NCBI RefSeq assembly: GCF_001908725.1
Contig: NZ_CP018725.1
Span: 2,790,001-2,854,000 of the forward strand
Length of the DNA stretch: 64,000 bases
Direction of reading: 5' to 3'
Source: Xanthomonas vesicatoria ATCC 35937
Lineage (GTDB): Bacteria; Pseudomonadota; Gammaproteobacteria; Xanthomonadales; Xanthomonadaceae
Shown here: in pieces, positions 1-9,338 of the stretch
Layout: the number at the start of each line of letters is the position of its first letter
Numbering within the stretch: position 1 is the stretch's first letter
The notes under the pieces: model-generated
Told to the model about the DNA's origin: nothing
The model's database searches: none
The model's input: the letters and a program-made list of their open reading frames with translations, nothing else
Translations under genes and position numbers: made by a program

Positions 1-352
1 CAGTCTATCGAGCCTGCGAAGAAGTGCAAGCACTTTTTGACAATATCATGACATCTGCCTGCTTCAAAGGGGAAACAAGTGCCCAGCCCGAGCTTTCAAC
101 GCGGTTTCCATCGCCCTGCCCACCTCACGGACTCACTGCACATGGCGCACGTCTCTCTATAGAGGACTCGGCACCGCAGGTGGGGCGCTGCACCCATGCT
201 GCGTCATGCATGTACTGCTGTTGCAGCGAAAGGCACGCGATGGGGTGCTGCGCCTCTCTATGCATCTCTATGTAAGAGGCGGCATCCAGACGACCTGCGT
301 ACCACCGGGGCAGTGGCTCGGAGAGAATGACCAGCTAAAAGGGAGTTACACG
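1..352. other. leading region without a confident gene
   Basis: Short open frames exist here but none shows a convincing protein, a good ribosome binding site or typical codon use. The last bases form the leader of the BenE-like gene, with an AAGGGAG-type ribosome binding site at about 339-345. Confidence 0.5.
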
Positions 353-1528
353 ATGCCGTCAGCCCGCAGCCTGTTCCGCGATCTGTCCCTGTCTGCGATT
401 GCAGCGGGCTTCGTCACCGTCCTGGTGGGGTTCGCCAGTTCTGCGGTGATCGTGTTCGAGGCTGCGCGGCACCTGGGGGCCGATCAGGCGCAGATCGCGT
501 CGTGGATGTGGGCACTGGGCCTTGGCATGGGCGTGACGTGCATTAGGTTGTCACTGCACCACCGCGTGCCGGTGGTGACGGCATGGTCGACGCCGGGTGC
601 GGCGATGCTGATCGGCAGTGCCGCAGGGGTTCCGTTGCGCGAGGCAGTGGGTGCGTTCGTGATCGCGGCAGTGCTCGGACTGGTGGCCGGGTTCTCCGGC
701 TGGTTCGAGCGGGCGATCAAGCGCATGCCCGTGTCACTGGCGTCGGGCATGTTGGCCGGCGTGCTGCTGCGCTTCGGACTGGATGTGTTCGTGGCGATGC
801 AGAGCCAGCGGGTGCTGGCCTTGGCGATGCTGGCGACCTATCTGGTCGGGCGCCGCTGGTTTGCGCGCTATGCGGTGATTGCGACCTTGCTGGCCGGCAT
901 CGCGATTGCGGCCGGCAGTGGGCTCCTGCACTGGCATGGCGTACAGCTGGAGCTGGCCTACCCCGTGCTGGTGGTGCCGTCGCTGTCGTGGGCAGCGCTG
1001 GTCGGGCTGGCGATTCCGTTGTTTGTGGTCACGATGGCCTCGCAAAACGTGCCCGGCGTTGCGGTGATTCGCGCCTCCGGCTATGAGGTGCCGATCTCGC
1101 CGACGATCGGCTGGATCGGGGTGGCAAATACATTGCTGGCGCCGTTCGGTGGCTTTGCACTGAACCTGGCCGCGATCACCGCGGCGATCTGCATGGGCCG
1201 CGAGGCGCACGAAGATCCGGCGCGGCGTTATGTCGCTGCGGTCAGTGCAGGCGTGTTCTATGTCGTGGTCGGTCTGTTCGGGGCGACCGTAGCAGCGGTC
1301 TTTGCAGCGTTTCCGCGCGAGCTGGTGATGGCGATTGCCGGAATCGCGCTGCTGGGCACCATCGGCAACAGCCTGGCGGCGGCCCTGCGCGACGACAGCG
1401 AACGCGAAGCAGCGTTGATCACCTTCCTGGTGACGGCCTCGGGGCTGACATTGGGCGGGATCGGTGCGTCGTTCTGGGGGTTGGTGGCCGGGACCATCAC
1501 GTTGTTGCTGCTGCGGCCGCGCAGTTGA
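353..1528 (+). CDS. benE: BenE family benzoate/H+ symporter
   Basis: A predicted inner-membrane permease of 391 aa made almost entirely of hydrophobic helices. The segment TAWSTPGAAM near residue 80 is the hallmark of the BenE family (benzoate:proton symport, NAT-like fold). The frame stays open further upstream, but the ATG at 353 is preferred because it follows a good AAGGGAG ribosome binding site and gives a normal N-terminus leading into the first helix. No benzoate-degradation genes lie next to it, so the substrate could be another aromatic acid. Family assignment is firm; substrate is inferred. Confidence 0.88.
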   Translation: MPSARSLFRDLSLSAIAAGFVTVLVGFASSAVIVFEAARHLGADQAQIASWMWALGLGMGVTCIRLSLHHRVPVVTAWSTPGAAMLIGSAAGVPLREAVGAFVIAAVLGLVAGFSGWFERAIKRMPVSLASGMLAGVLLRFGLDVFVAMQSQRVLALAMLATYLVGRRWFARYAVIATLLAGIAIAAGSGLLHWHGVQLELAYPVLVVPSLSWAALVGLAIPLFVVTMASQNVPGVAVIRASGYEVPISPTIGWIGVANTLLAPFGGFALNLAAITAAICMGREAHEDPARRYVAAVSAGVFYVVVGLFGATVAAVFAAFPRELVMAIAGIALLGTIGNSLAAALRDDSEREAALITFLVTASGLTLGGIGASFWGLVAGTITLLLLRPRS

Positions 1529-1737
1529 CGAAGCAATTGTTTCAGGCGCTGGCGGCGATGCCGGCGCTCGAGTTTTTTTGGTGCGCTCCCGCCCAGCTTT
1601 GACCGAGACGTCTATTTAGCCACAGACGCCGATGAGGCGCGCCGTGGCCTGTGTCGCCGGTGACGCGGCCGGAAGCAATTGATGCGAGTCGCTGCAGCAC
1701 GGCAGCCGCATCTCGACCTCGATGCTGCGAGCGGTAC

Positions 1738-3642
1738 TTATTCCGGATCGCGCAACTGCAGCAGCCAGTGGGCGATGACGCCGCTGGGGCTGGGCAGCGG
1801 TTCGAGGTGGAACTGGCGGTAGATGGGCGAGCCGTCGCGGGCGCGCAGCGGCAGGGTGACGTAGGCGGCGCGGCCCAGGCGCAGGGAATCCTCAAGCAGC
1901 TCGACTTTGGATCTGGCGGCGTCGCCGGCCACGAGGCTGAGGATGTCGCAGCCGATCAGGTCGGCGACCTCGGCCTGGCTGAGGTCGGCAAATGCCGGGT
2001 TGACGAAGATCAGCCGGTGCGCGGCGGCAGCGGCACCGCGCTCGATGATGGCCACGCCGTCGCGCAGACGCGACAGCGAGGCTTCGAGCAGAGTGAAATC
2101 CTGTTGGAAGCGCTTGCGTTCCATCAACTCGATCAGCACGCGCAGGCTGCGCGCCGATTCCAGATGCAGCGGCGACCACGGCCGCGCGCGGCCACGCACG
2201 GTCTGCTGCCACAGATCGAAACTCTTGCGCGGCGACAGCCGTGAGTTGGGGATGTCCTGTAGCTTGGCCAGCTGCGGGTTGCCGGCCCACTTGATCTGCT
2301 GCACCTGCTCGCGGCGGGTCCACAGCAAGGCGCTGCGCGATTGCGGCATCAGCGGGACGAAAATGAAACCGGCGGCCAGCGGTGCCAGATCGGCCAGCTC
2401 CGGGAACACCTCGCCGATGGCATCGACATGCAGCGCGCCGACAGCGTCTTCGCGCAGGGCATGATGATGGCGAGACTCCAGATGGTCGCGGATACGGCGC
2501 AATGCGCTGATATCCGGGCTGCTGCCGTGGCGACTGACGTCGTCGCCATGGAAGATCGCCACGCCATCGGCATCCACCACGTCCATCAGGTCCGGTGCCA
2601 TGTCCGCGAGCATCTCCACGGTCAGGTGTTCGGCATCGTTGAAGTCGGTGATCAACTTTTCGCGGATGGTGAGCAGCACCGATTCCAGCCGCGCACGCGC
2701 CACCGCCTGCAGCGCGCCGATGCGGCCGGCCAGCGCACGGGTGATCGCGTCGGCAACATCGCGCATGGCGTGGCTGGTGAAGTGCGGGCTGTAGTGGTGG
2801 CAGGCGATCAGCCCCCACAACGCGTCGTTGACCACGATCGAGGACACCAGGGTGGCGGTCACGCCCATGTTGGCCAGATATTCCAGATGCACCGGCGAGA
2901 CGCTGCGCAGACTCACATCGCTCAGGTCCACCGGGGTGCCCAGGCGCGGATGCAGGGTGGGCACGATCGGCGATGGCTGGTAGCCGACATCGGCGATCTG
3001 GCGCACGCGGTTGCGCAGATACAGCGCGCGCGCCTGCGCCGGGATGTCGCTGGCGGGGTAATGCAGGCCGAGGTAGGCCTCCAGCTCGGGCTGACGGGCT
3101 TCGGCGATGACGTCGCCGTTCCACTCTTCGTCGAAGCGGTAAATCATTACCCGATCGAAGCCAATCATGCTGCGCAGGCCCTTGGCGGCACGCACGGCAG
3201 CTTCGGCGATGCCCGGGTCGCGCTCGATGCTGCGCAACAGCGGCAGCGCCTCGCGCAGGGTGACGTCCATCAGGCGGGCATCGCGCGGTTCGATTTCGAT
3301 CAGCCATTGCTCGGGATACAGATGCCAGGCCGCCACCCAGGGGTGGTCGGTGGGCGCGGCGCGGCTGGGGAAGCGCACCTCGGCATGCAACGCGTGTCGC
3401 GGTTGGTCGTCCACGGCAACGGGCGCGGCTTCGGTCAGTTCCAGCACATCGGTGTAGGGCATGCCGAGCAAGGCATCCATCGGCACGCCGAGCAGGTCGG
3501 CTGCGGTGCTGCTGGCCTGCACGATGCGGCCGTCGGCCGGTTCGATCACCAGCAGCACGCCATAGGGCTGGATCATGCCGGGGATGTGGATCGGCTCGCG
3601 CGCGCAGACATCCATATCCAGGGGTTCGGTGGGCTGATTCAC
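1738..3642 (-). CDS. bphP: bacteriophytochrome BphP (PAS-GAF-PHY-PAS)
   Basis: A red/far-red photoreceptor of 634 aa that binds biliverdin. The GTG start at 3642 overlaps the stop of the heme oxygenase gene by 4 nt (GTGA). The chromophore-binding Cys is residue 13 (DVCAREP), as in canonical bacteriophytochromes. A PAS domain is followed by a GAF domain with the PASDIP motif near residue 200, then a PHY domain with the tongue motif PRKSF near residue 465. The C-terminus (about 510-634) is a second PAS domain instead of a histidine kinase. This matches the known Xanthomonas campestris BphP in length and architecture. Without an enzymatic output domain it probably signals through protein contacts; in Xanthomonas this photoreceptor is known to affect virulence traits. 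Confidence 0.95.
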   Translation of the reverse strand: MNQPTEPLDMDVCAREPIHIPGMIQPYGVLLVIEPADGRIVQASSTAADLLGVPMDALLGMPYTDVLELTEAAPVAVDDQPRHALHAEVRFPSRAAPTDHPWVAAWHLYPEQWLIEIEPRDARLMDVTLREALPLLRSIERDPGIAEAAVRAAKGLRSMIGFDRVMIYRFDEEWNGDVIAEARQPELEAYLGLHYPASDIPAQARALYLRNRVRQIADVGYQPSPIVPTLHPRLGTPVDLSDVSLRSVSPVHLEYLANMGVTATLVSSIVVNDALWGLIACHHYSPHFTSHAMRDVADAITRALAGRIGALQAVARARLESVLLTIREKLITDFNDAEHLTVEMLADMAPDLMDVVDADGVAIFHGDDVSRHGSSPDISALRRIRDHLESRHHHALREDAVGALHVDAIGEVFPELADLAPLAAGFIFVPLMPQSRSALLWTRREQVQQIKWAGNPQLAKLQDIPNSRLSPRKSFDLWQQTVRGRARPWSPLHLESARSLRVLIELMERKRFQQDFTLLEASLSRLRDGVAIIERGAAAAAHRLIFVNPAFADLSQAEVADLIGCDILSLVAGDAARSKVELLEDSLRLGRAAYVTLPLRARDGSPIYRQFHLEPLPSPSGVIAHWLLQLRDPE

Positions 3643-4232
3643 GGGCGCGGCTCCGCTGCGAGGTAGGTATGGAAGTGGGCGAACATGGCGTGCGCGCCGT
3701 CGATGGCGGCCGCCTGTGTGTGGGGCGAATCCAGGCGCTGATCGAGCACCGTCTGGAAGCGCCGCCAGCCGGCGGGGTCTTCGTCGGCCAGTTCGAAATA
3801 GTGCAGCGCGTCGGCCAGGCCGGGCTGGTGCTGGCGCAGACCGCGCGCGATGACGCGGCCGCCAAGCTGCGAGCCTTCGACCACGTACAACATGCCCCAG
3901 CGCGCGGCGTCGCTGCGCGTGGCGGGCAGTGCGATCGGCAGATCCAATGGTTGATCGAGCGCCCGCAGGTCGGCACGCAAGGCCGGCACGCGGCGGCGAT
4001 AGTGCCAGCCGTTGCCGACCAACGTGTCGAGCCAATCACCCAGATGTTCTTCGAAGCCGGCCAGCAAGGCGTGGTGGCGGCGCAGGATCTGCGCATAGCT
4101 GGCACGATCGACCTGCCCCTGCCCCAGGGCCTGCATCAGCGGCACCGCTTCGGCCAGGCGATGGGTGTCCTGGGTGGCGTGACGCAGCGCGCGCGCGGCC
4201 GATGACGGAACAGCCAGGGTGTCAGGACACAT
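3639..4232 (-). CDS. bphO: biliverdin-producing heme oxygenase BphO
   Basis: A heme oxygenase of 197 aa that should open heme to biliverdin, the chromophore needed by the adjacent phytochrome. The N-terminal stretch with the likely proximal heme ligand (His in DTHRLAE, about residue 26) and the family's usual length of about 190-200 aa support this. Its TGA stop overlaps the GTG start of bphP, so the two are translationally coupled and the pigment is made with its apoprotein. The ATG at 4232 is taken as start. Confidence 0.92.
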   Translation of the reverse strand: MCPDTLAVPSSAARALRHATQDTHRLAEAVPLMQALGQGQVDRASYAQILRRHHALLAGFEEHLGDWLDTLVGNGWHYRRRVPALRADLRALDQPLDLPIALPATRSDAARWGMLYVVEGSQLGGRVIARGLRQHQPGLADALHYFELADEDPAGWRRFQTVLDQRLDSPHTQAAAIDGAHAMFAHFHTYLAAEPRP

Positions 4233-4331
4233 AAGCGATCGAGGCGGTGCAGCAGCACAGAGTGCACCAGCCTAGCAGCGCCTGCGCAAATCAGATAAAG
4301 CGGACGCAAGAGCTGGATGAATGCGTTGGCA

Positions 4332-5597
4332 TCATCCCTGCGCCACCGGCGCGACGGCCCCGCCCCGCCCTGCGCGCTTCCACGCCATCACCCACCCGGC
4401 GGCGAGCAGTACACCGGCCAGCAACCACGGTGCACCGGGCAGGTGCAGCGGCGCGCCACTGCCGATGAACCAGGCAAACACATTGGCGAACAACAACGGC
4501 CCGGCGATCCCGGCCAGGCTGACCAGGCCGGTCAAGGCGCCCTGCACGCGGCCCTGCACATCGGCGCCGACTTCGCGGGTGATCAAGGCTTGCGCAGCCG
4601 GTGCGGCGATCGCCCAGAACGCGCTGATCGGCACGCCGATCAGGAAGGCGGCACCACTGTCGGCCAGCCCGTAGATGACAAAGCCCACCACCCCGCAGCC
4701 CAGGCCCAGCAACAAGGCGCGACGTTCGCCCAACCAGCGCACGATCCGGCCGACCAGCAGCGCGTTGACGATGATGCTGCACACCCCGACCCCGGCCAGC
4801 ACCCAGCTCACCTCACGAGGGCCCCAGTGGTACTGGTACCCGGCAAACAGCACGAAGATGCTGGGATAGACGTAGTGCGCCAGGTTGGCCAGAAACACCA
4901 CCGAGGCCAGCCCGAACACCTGCGGGTAGCGGCGCAGCAGCTTGAGCGCGCCCAGCGGGTTGGCATGCGACCACTCCAGGCGCGCGGTGCGGCGCTCGGG
5001 CGGCAGCGATTCGGGCAACACGAACCAGCCGTACAGCACATTCAACAGGGCCAAGCCTGCGGCAAACCAGAACGGCCAGCGCAACCCGATGCCGCCCAGC
5101 CAACCGCCGATCAACGGGCCGGCGACAAAGCCAATGCCGAACGCGGCGCCGAGCATGCCGAACGCGCCGGCACGTTTGTCGGCGGGAGTGACGTCGGCGA
5201 TGTAGGCATTGGCGGTGGAGAAACTGGCCGAGCACATGCCGGAGATCACCCGTGCCAGCAGCAACATCGGCAGGCTGTGGGCGATGGCCATCAGGATGAA
5301 GTCCAGCCCCAGCCCCAGGCACGAGAGCAGGATCACCGGGCGACGGCCGAAGCGGTCGGACAAGGCGCCCTGCAGCGGCGAGCAGACGAACTGGATGGAG
5401 GCGAACAGGAAGCCGAACCAGCCGATCCAGCCGGCGGCCACCACGTAGTCGCCACCGGTGAAATGCCGCACCAGATCCGGCAGCACCGGAATGATCACGC
5501 CGAACGACAATACGTCGATCAGCACGGTGATGAAGATGAAGATCAACGCGGCGCGGCGGCGCCCCGGGGCTGGAGCGGAATCGGGTGGAAGGGACAT
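4332..5597 (-). CDS. MFS transporter, TetA-like
   Basis: A 12-helix major facilitator of 421 aa in the TCR/Tet group of drug:proton antiporters. The early loop carries the MFS motif A (GALSDRFGRRP, about residues 73-83). The open frame extends upstream into repeat DNA, but the ATG at 5597 (MSLPPDS) begins the normal cytoplasmic N-terminus just before helix 1. It stands alone, with a 373-bp repeat-rich region upstream. The substrate cannot be told from sequence. Confidence 0.85.
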   Translation of the reverse strand: MSLPPDSAPAPGRRRAALIFIFITVLIDVLSFGVIIPVLPDLVRHFTGGDYVVAAGWIGWFGFLFASIQFVCSPLQGALSDRFGRRPVILLSCLGLGLDFILMAIAHSLPMLLLARVISGMCSASFSTANAYIADVTPADKRAGAFGMLGAAFGIGFVAGPLIGGWLGGIGLRWPFWFAAGLALLNVLYGWFVLPESLPPERRTARLEWSHANPLGALKLLRRYPQVFGLASVVFLANLAHYVYPSIFVLFAGYQYHWGPREVSWVLAGVGVCSIIVNALLVGRIVRWLGERRALLLGLGCGVVGFVIYGLADSGAAFLIGVPISAFWAIAAPAAQALITREVGADVQGRVQGALTGLVSLAGIAGPLLFANVFAWFIGSGAPLHLPGAPWLLAGVLLAAGWVMAWKRAGRGGAVAPVAQG

Positions 5598-5707
5598 CGC
5601 GCGGCGCAGTTGGGCGAAGCGGCGAGTGTAGCGGTGGATTGGGTGGTTGATGCTGGTGGCGCTTGGTTGCTGGGAAACCTGGCGTCGTTCGGGCTGCATC
5701 AGACTGC

Positions 5708-5773
5708 ACCCGTACCCGCCCCTTCGGGGCACCTTCTCCTCCATAGGACGACAATGTCCCGGTGGGAGAAGGA
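5708..5773. repeat. dispersed palindromic repeat, copy 1
   Basis: Contains GCCCCTTCGGGGCACCTTCTC followed by a spacer and GTGGGAGAAGG. It belongs to a family found about ten times in this window. Its arms pair into a hairpin. Confidence 0.65.
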
Positions 5774-5786
5774 TGCGTCGTTCGAG

Positions 5787-5826
5787 CCCCTCTCCTTGCG
5801 GGAGAGGGGTTGGGGTGAGGGTACGG
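5787..5826. repeat. dispersed palindromic repeat, copy 2
   Basis: CCCCTCTCC-TTGC-GGGAGAGGGG forms a near-perfect hairpin followed by TTGGGGTGAGGGT. Same family as the neighbouring copies, opposite orientation. Confidence 0.65.
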
Positions 5827-5869
5827 CGGCGAAGCCGCGCAGGCCGAAACGGCACGAGGCTGCGCCCGA

Positions 5870-5915
5870 ACCCTCATCCGCCCCTTCGGGGCACCTTCTC
5901 CCAGAGGGGAGAAGG
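5870..5915. repeat. dispersed palindromic repeat, copy 3
   Basis: ACCCTCATCCGCCCCTTCGG and CACCTTCTCCCAGAGGGG, ending AGAAGGG. Third copy in the same 370-bp gap between the MFS gene and the mutarotase frame, which otherwise holds no gene. Confidence 0.65.
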
Positions 5916-5970
5916 GTTGGACCTGCGTCCGCGCGCCACTGCTCGCTTGTGGCAGTGAGAGGTGTGGCGG

Positions 5971-6831
5971 TTACTCGACGCCGGTGGTCTGGCTCAGGGT
6001 ATGGGTGGCGCCCGGGGCCAGTTCGATGACGTCCGGGCCGGCGTTGGCCGCTTCCAGGCAGACGTAGTCGCGCCAGCCTTCGCCTACATCGGCCATTTTC
6101 TTGCCGGCGTCTTCGCCCGGGTTCCAGGCCACCAACGAGCGGCTGCCTTCGGTGGCGATGACGATACGGCGGCCGAGCACCGGGTCGGTGAGGCTGTAGC
6201 GGCCGCCGGCGTTGGTGTAGATACGGTCGCTGCGGCCGGGATCGCGCGGGTCGCGCAGGCTCCAGTCGCCTTGCTGGCGATGGGCGGTGGCGTAGTTCTC
6301 GTACTTGTCCAGGTAGTCCAGGCCGTCCAGGCCCTGCACGCTGACCTTGAGCGCGTCGCCGACACGGAAATAGTTGTGTAGCGCCTGGGTGAAGCGCACC
6401 GGAGCAGGGCTGGTGTTTTCGGTGATCAAGCGCTGTTCGATGGTGCGACCGATGCGCAGCGTCATGCGCAGGCGCAGCGCCAGGTCGTCGAAGGTCGGCG
6501 GGGTCAGGGTGAGCACTACGGTGCCATCGGCTTCGCGGTGGCTCTCGGTGAGCTGCCACGGCACGGTGCGCACGAAGCCGTGCGCGGGGACCTCGCCGGT
6601 CTGGTCCTGGCGACCGAAATACGGCCAGCACACCGGCGCGCCGCCGCGGATCGGGGTGGGCGGCTGCTTGGCGAGCGGCGACAACCACATCACGTCCTGG
6701 CCGCCCTTGGGCACGAACGACAGCAACTGCCCGCCGAACAGGCTGATGGCGGCGGTGGAGAACGGGGTATCGATCAGCAGCGAGGGGAAGCCGTGGAAGT
6801 CGCCTGTGGTCAGGCCGGTGGTGTCGGACAT
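5971..6831 (-). CDS. D-hexose-6-phosphate mutarotase (internal start)
   Basis: The downstream part of the fused frame, read from the ATG at 6831 as a free-standing protein of 286 aa, the usual length of YeaD-type glucose-6-phosphate 1-epimerases. The motif HNYFRVGD (catalytic His) and the C-terminal WNPGEDAGKKMAD fit the family. An AAGG lies about 8-10 nt upstream of the ATG and may serve as ribosome binding site. It would interconvert anomers of hexose 6-phosphates in the cytosol. Whether it is made alone, as a fusion, or both cannot be decided from sequence. Confidence 0.6.
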   Translation of the reverse strand: MSDTTGLTTGDFHGFPSLLIDTPFSTAAISLFGGQLLSFVPKGGQDVMWLSPLAKQPPTPIRGGAPVCWPYFGRQDQTGEVPAHGFVRTVPWQLTESHREADGTVVLTLTPPTFDDLALRLRMTLRIGRTIEQRLITENTSPAPVRFTQALHNYFRVGDALKVSVQGLDGLDYLDKYENYATAHRQQGDWSLRDPRDPGRSDRIYTNAGGRYSLTDPVLGRRIVIATEGSRSLVAWNPGEDAGKKMADVGEGWRDYVCLEAANAGPDVIELAPGATHTLSQTTGVE

Positions 6832-8133
6832 GGGGGATGCCTTGTGGACGATGGGAGATTGGGCGAATGCGGGATAGGCGGCCGGCAGCTTGAAGGCGGT
6901 GCCGCGCACGGCGGCCATGCCGGTGAGCGGCGGCGTGGCGCGCAGGGCGGTGAGGATGCGCTGGCCGGGGCGGCCGTCGGCCGGCTGCAGGCCCAGGCGG
7001 GTCTGCTCGACCTGGATGGCGCGGCGGGTGGCGCTACCGACCATGCCGTCGGCCTCGCCGATCTGGTGACCGCGGGCGAGCAGCAACCGCTGCAGTTCGC
7101 GCCGTTCGGGCCGGCCCAGACCGGGGTCGTCGGTGGGCCAGGCGGCGACCAGGCCGGGGCCGCCACGTAAGCGATCGGCCAGCAGCGCGATCGACAGCGC
7201 GTAGCTCTCGGCGGCGTTGTAGGCGTAGATCGCGTCGTAGTTGCGGAATACCAAAAACGCCGGGCCGGTGGGGCCAGCCGGCAGCAGCAGCGCGGCGGGT
7301 GTCTCGCCAGGCAGGCCGGTCGGGGCGAGCGGCTTGCCGTCGGTGCCGCGAAGGCCGGCGGCTTGCCAGGCCTGCAACGGTTGGCGGCGGGTACGGCCGG
7401 CCTTGCTGGCGTCGAAGCCACGCGGCAGGGCCACTTCCATGCCCCAGGGGCGGGCGCGTTCCCAGCCGGCCTTGACCAGATAGTTGGCGGTGGAGGCCAA
7501 GGCGTCGGGAATGCTGGCGACCAGATCGCGGCGGCCATCGCCGTCGCCATCCACTGCGATGCGCGCGTAGGTCGAGGGCATGAACTGGGTCTGCCCGAAG
7601 GCGCCGGCCCAGGAGCCGGTGAGCTGCTCCGGGGACAGGTCGCCACGTTGCAACAAGCTGAGCAAGGCCAGGAATTCGCCGCGGAAGAACGGCTGGCGGC
7701 GGCCTGCGCACGACAGCGTAGCCAGCGACACCAGCAGTGGGCGCTTGCCGGTGACGCGGCCGTAGTCGCTCTCCACGCCCCAGACCGCCACGATGGTGGC
7801 CGGGTCGACGCCGGTCTGCTCAGACAGACGGGTAAGCAAGTCGCGGTGGGTCACCAACATGGCCTGGCCGTCTGTGACGCGTTGGCTGTCGACCAGGCTG
7901 GCAAGGTAATCCCAGATGGGCGTGCTGAACTCCGGTTGCGCATCCAGCAGCGGCAACACGCTGGGGTCCGGCGCCACCCCGGCGGTAAAGCGCTGGAAAC
8001 TGGCGGCGTCCACGCCCTTGGCGGCCGCCTGGGTCTGCAACCCGGCCAGGCAACGATCGAAGGCCGGGTCGGCACAGGCAACCAGCGGCAGCAAGGCGAT
8101 CAACAGCGGCAAGGCGCGCCGGGTCGGCGTCAT
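5971..8133 (-). CDS. MltB-like lytic transglycosylase continuous with D-hexose-6-phosphate mutarotase
   Basis: One open frame of 720 codons with no stop between two unrelated modules. Residues 1 to about 320 are a membrane-bound lytic transglycosylase of the MltB type: a lipoprotein-like leader (LLPLVACA), the catalytic Glu in VWGVESDYG, and GQTQFMPSTY. A peptidoglycan-binding domain follows (about 340-400), then a linker. From residue 435 a complete aldose-1-epimerase-like mutarotase (YeaD family) begins at MSDTTG. A periplasmic murein enzyme fused to a cytosolic sugar-phosphate enzyme would be odd, so separate translation from the internal ATG is likely, but the first module has no stop codon of its own. 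The start at 8133 gives a proper signal sequence. Confidence 0.6.
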   Translation of the reverse strand: MTPTRRALPLLIALLPLVACADPAFDRCLAGLQTQAAAKGVDAASFQRFTAGVAPDPSVLPLLDAQPEFSTPIWDYLASLVDSQRVTDGQAMLVTHRDLLTRLSEQTGVDPATIVAVWGVESDYGRVTGKRPLLVSLATLSCAGRRQPFFRGEFLALLSLLQRGDLSPEQLTGSWAGAFGQTQFMPSTYARIAVDGDGDGRRDLVASIPDALASTANYLVKAGWERARPWGMEVALPRGFDASKAGRTRRQPLQAWQAAGLRGTDGKPLAPTGLPGETPAALLLPAGPTGPAFLVFRNYDAIYAYNAAESYALSIALLADRLRGGPGLVAAWPTDDPGLGRPERRELQRLLLARGHQIGEADGMVGSATRRAIQVEQTRLGLQPADGRPGQRILTALRATPPLTGMAAVRGTAFKLPAAYPAFAQSPIVHKASPMSDTTGLTTGDFHGFPSLLIDTPFSTAAISLFGGQLLSFVPKGGQDVMWLSPLAKQPPTPIRGGAPVCWPYFGRQDQTGEVPAHGFVRTVPWQLTESHREADGTVVLTLTPPTFDDLALRLRMTLRIGRTIEQRLITENTSPAPVRFTQALHNYFRVGDALKVSVQGLDGLDYLDKYENYATAHRQQGDWSLRDPRDPGRSDRIYTNAGGRYSLTDPVLGRRIVIATEGSRSLVAWNPGEDAGKKMADVGEGWRDYVCLEAANAGPDVIELAPGATHTLSQTTGVE

Positions 8134-8468
8134 GGCGCTGTGGCCAAGGAGTGGACGGGGGTCATGCGGTAGTGCACTCCAACTGCGAATCGATCGCCCA
8201 GGATAGCCAACCTGGCTGGATCCTTGCGTATAAGCGGCCGGGCATGCAGAAGCGGTGCCGGAGTGATGCGGCGGCGGCCGCGCGATGATGCGAGGGCGGT
8301 GGATTGGCTCGGCGCTGCAGAGCTGGCGCCGGCATCTGTTGCCGCCACCAAACGGCATCCACCCGGCACCAGGAACTATTCATCGGTACACCGCTTGAAC
8401 CAGCAGTGTGCTGGCGGCGGCCTGCTTGCCGTTGCAGTTGGGGGAGAACGCGCGTCAGCGTTGACGCA

Positions 8469-8675
8469 TCAACTGCCGTCGCCGGTGATGCCGCTCAGTA
8501 GCGACAGTGCCGGCGTGGCGGCGCCGGTCTCGGCGACGCGGCGCGGACGTGCACGGCGCGGTGCATCGTGGCGTGGACCGAAGCGGACCATGCAGGTGGC
8601 CAGCAACGCCGGCAATACGACTGCAAAGACCACTACGGCCGTCAGCGCCCACTGCCAGAAATTGAAGGTTCCCAT
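8469..8675 (-). CDS. small single-pass membrane protein, unknown function
   Basis: 68 aa with one strong transmembrane helix (about residues 9-28) and an Arg-rich cytoplasmic stretch. The start MGTFNFWQW resembles the openings of some short Xanthomonas membrane proteins. GGACAG lies at ribosome-binding distance from the ATG at 8675. The frame is open for 14 more codons upstream, but that part is not hydrophobic. No function can be assigned. Confidence 0.45.
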   Translation of the reverse strand: MGTFNFWQWALTAVVVFAVVLPALLATCMVRFGPRHDAPRRARPRRVAETGAATPALSLLSGITGDGS

Positions 8676-9338
8676 GATCGCTGTCCGCCCCCTGCGGCGA
8701 GCTCCGCCGCGCGGCAAGCTTCCCGGATCGGCTGCGAACGCCGTGTCGACAAAGTGGCGCGATAGGCGCCGTTGGTCGGGTAACGCAACGATGGTCGATG
8801 CGGCATGGCGGAGCAGCGACGCAACGGCTGCCCAGCCAGCAAGCGGGCACGGCCGGTGCGTGGGGTGAGCCTGGATCAGGCGTCCGCTTCGGTTCCGACG
8901 CGCGCGCCCTCATGGAACGAGGGCCCGCTGCGGGTTACCAGCCGCTCTGCATTCCCGATGGTGCTGGGTGAAGGTTGCGTCTGGCTGGGTTGGAAGACAT
9001 CAGACACGAAGGGAGTCGCGGGCCTTGAAGGGGGACCTTTTGCAAGGGATTTGGCGGATTGGCCTGGGTCGAGGAGCCAGTGCGCCAGAGAACACTCTCA
9101 TCCGCCCGATGGGCACCTTCTCCGTTGGAGAAGGAAGTGATTAGCCATGTGAGACTTAGTTGACCGCGTGCGCCTGCGCTGGTCGATGGCAGTGGCGCAA
9201 GTGGCTGTATGCCTCTACGCCACCCCTGCACGGTCATTAGCGCAGATGTCGGCACGCGGATGCATGTGCGGTCGTTCGCGTGGTCGGTTGATCAGTGTGA
9301 CCACCTCGCGGCGCACGCTCGCGCGCCGCTGCGGGCAC
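8676..9338. other. gene-free region with one repeat
   Basis: About 660 bp in which I see no convincing gene on either strand. It contains one copy of the dispersed palindromic repeat near 9098-9133. Confidence 0.45.
9098..9133. repeat. dispersed palindromic repeat, copy 4
   Basis: CTCATCCGCCCGATGGGCAC and CTTCTCCGTTGGAGAAGGA: two small hairpins with the family consensus. Confidence 0.6.

Noticed and set aside
24..275. An 83-codon open frame at the window start
   Set aside because: Cys/Ser/His-rich composition, no ribosome binding site and no recognisable family; it looks like random open sequence.
8469..8675. Small membrane protein as a TatA homologue
   Set aside because: The opening FNFWQW and single helix recall TatA, but the amphipathic helix and the FG hinge that define TatA are missing.
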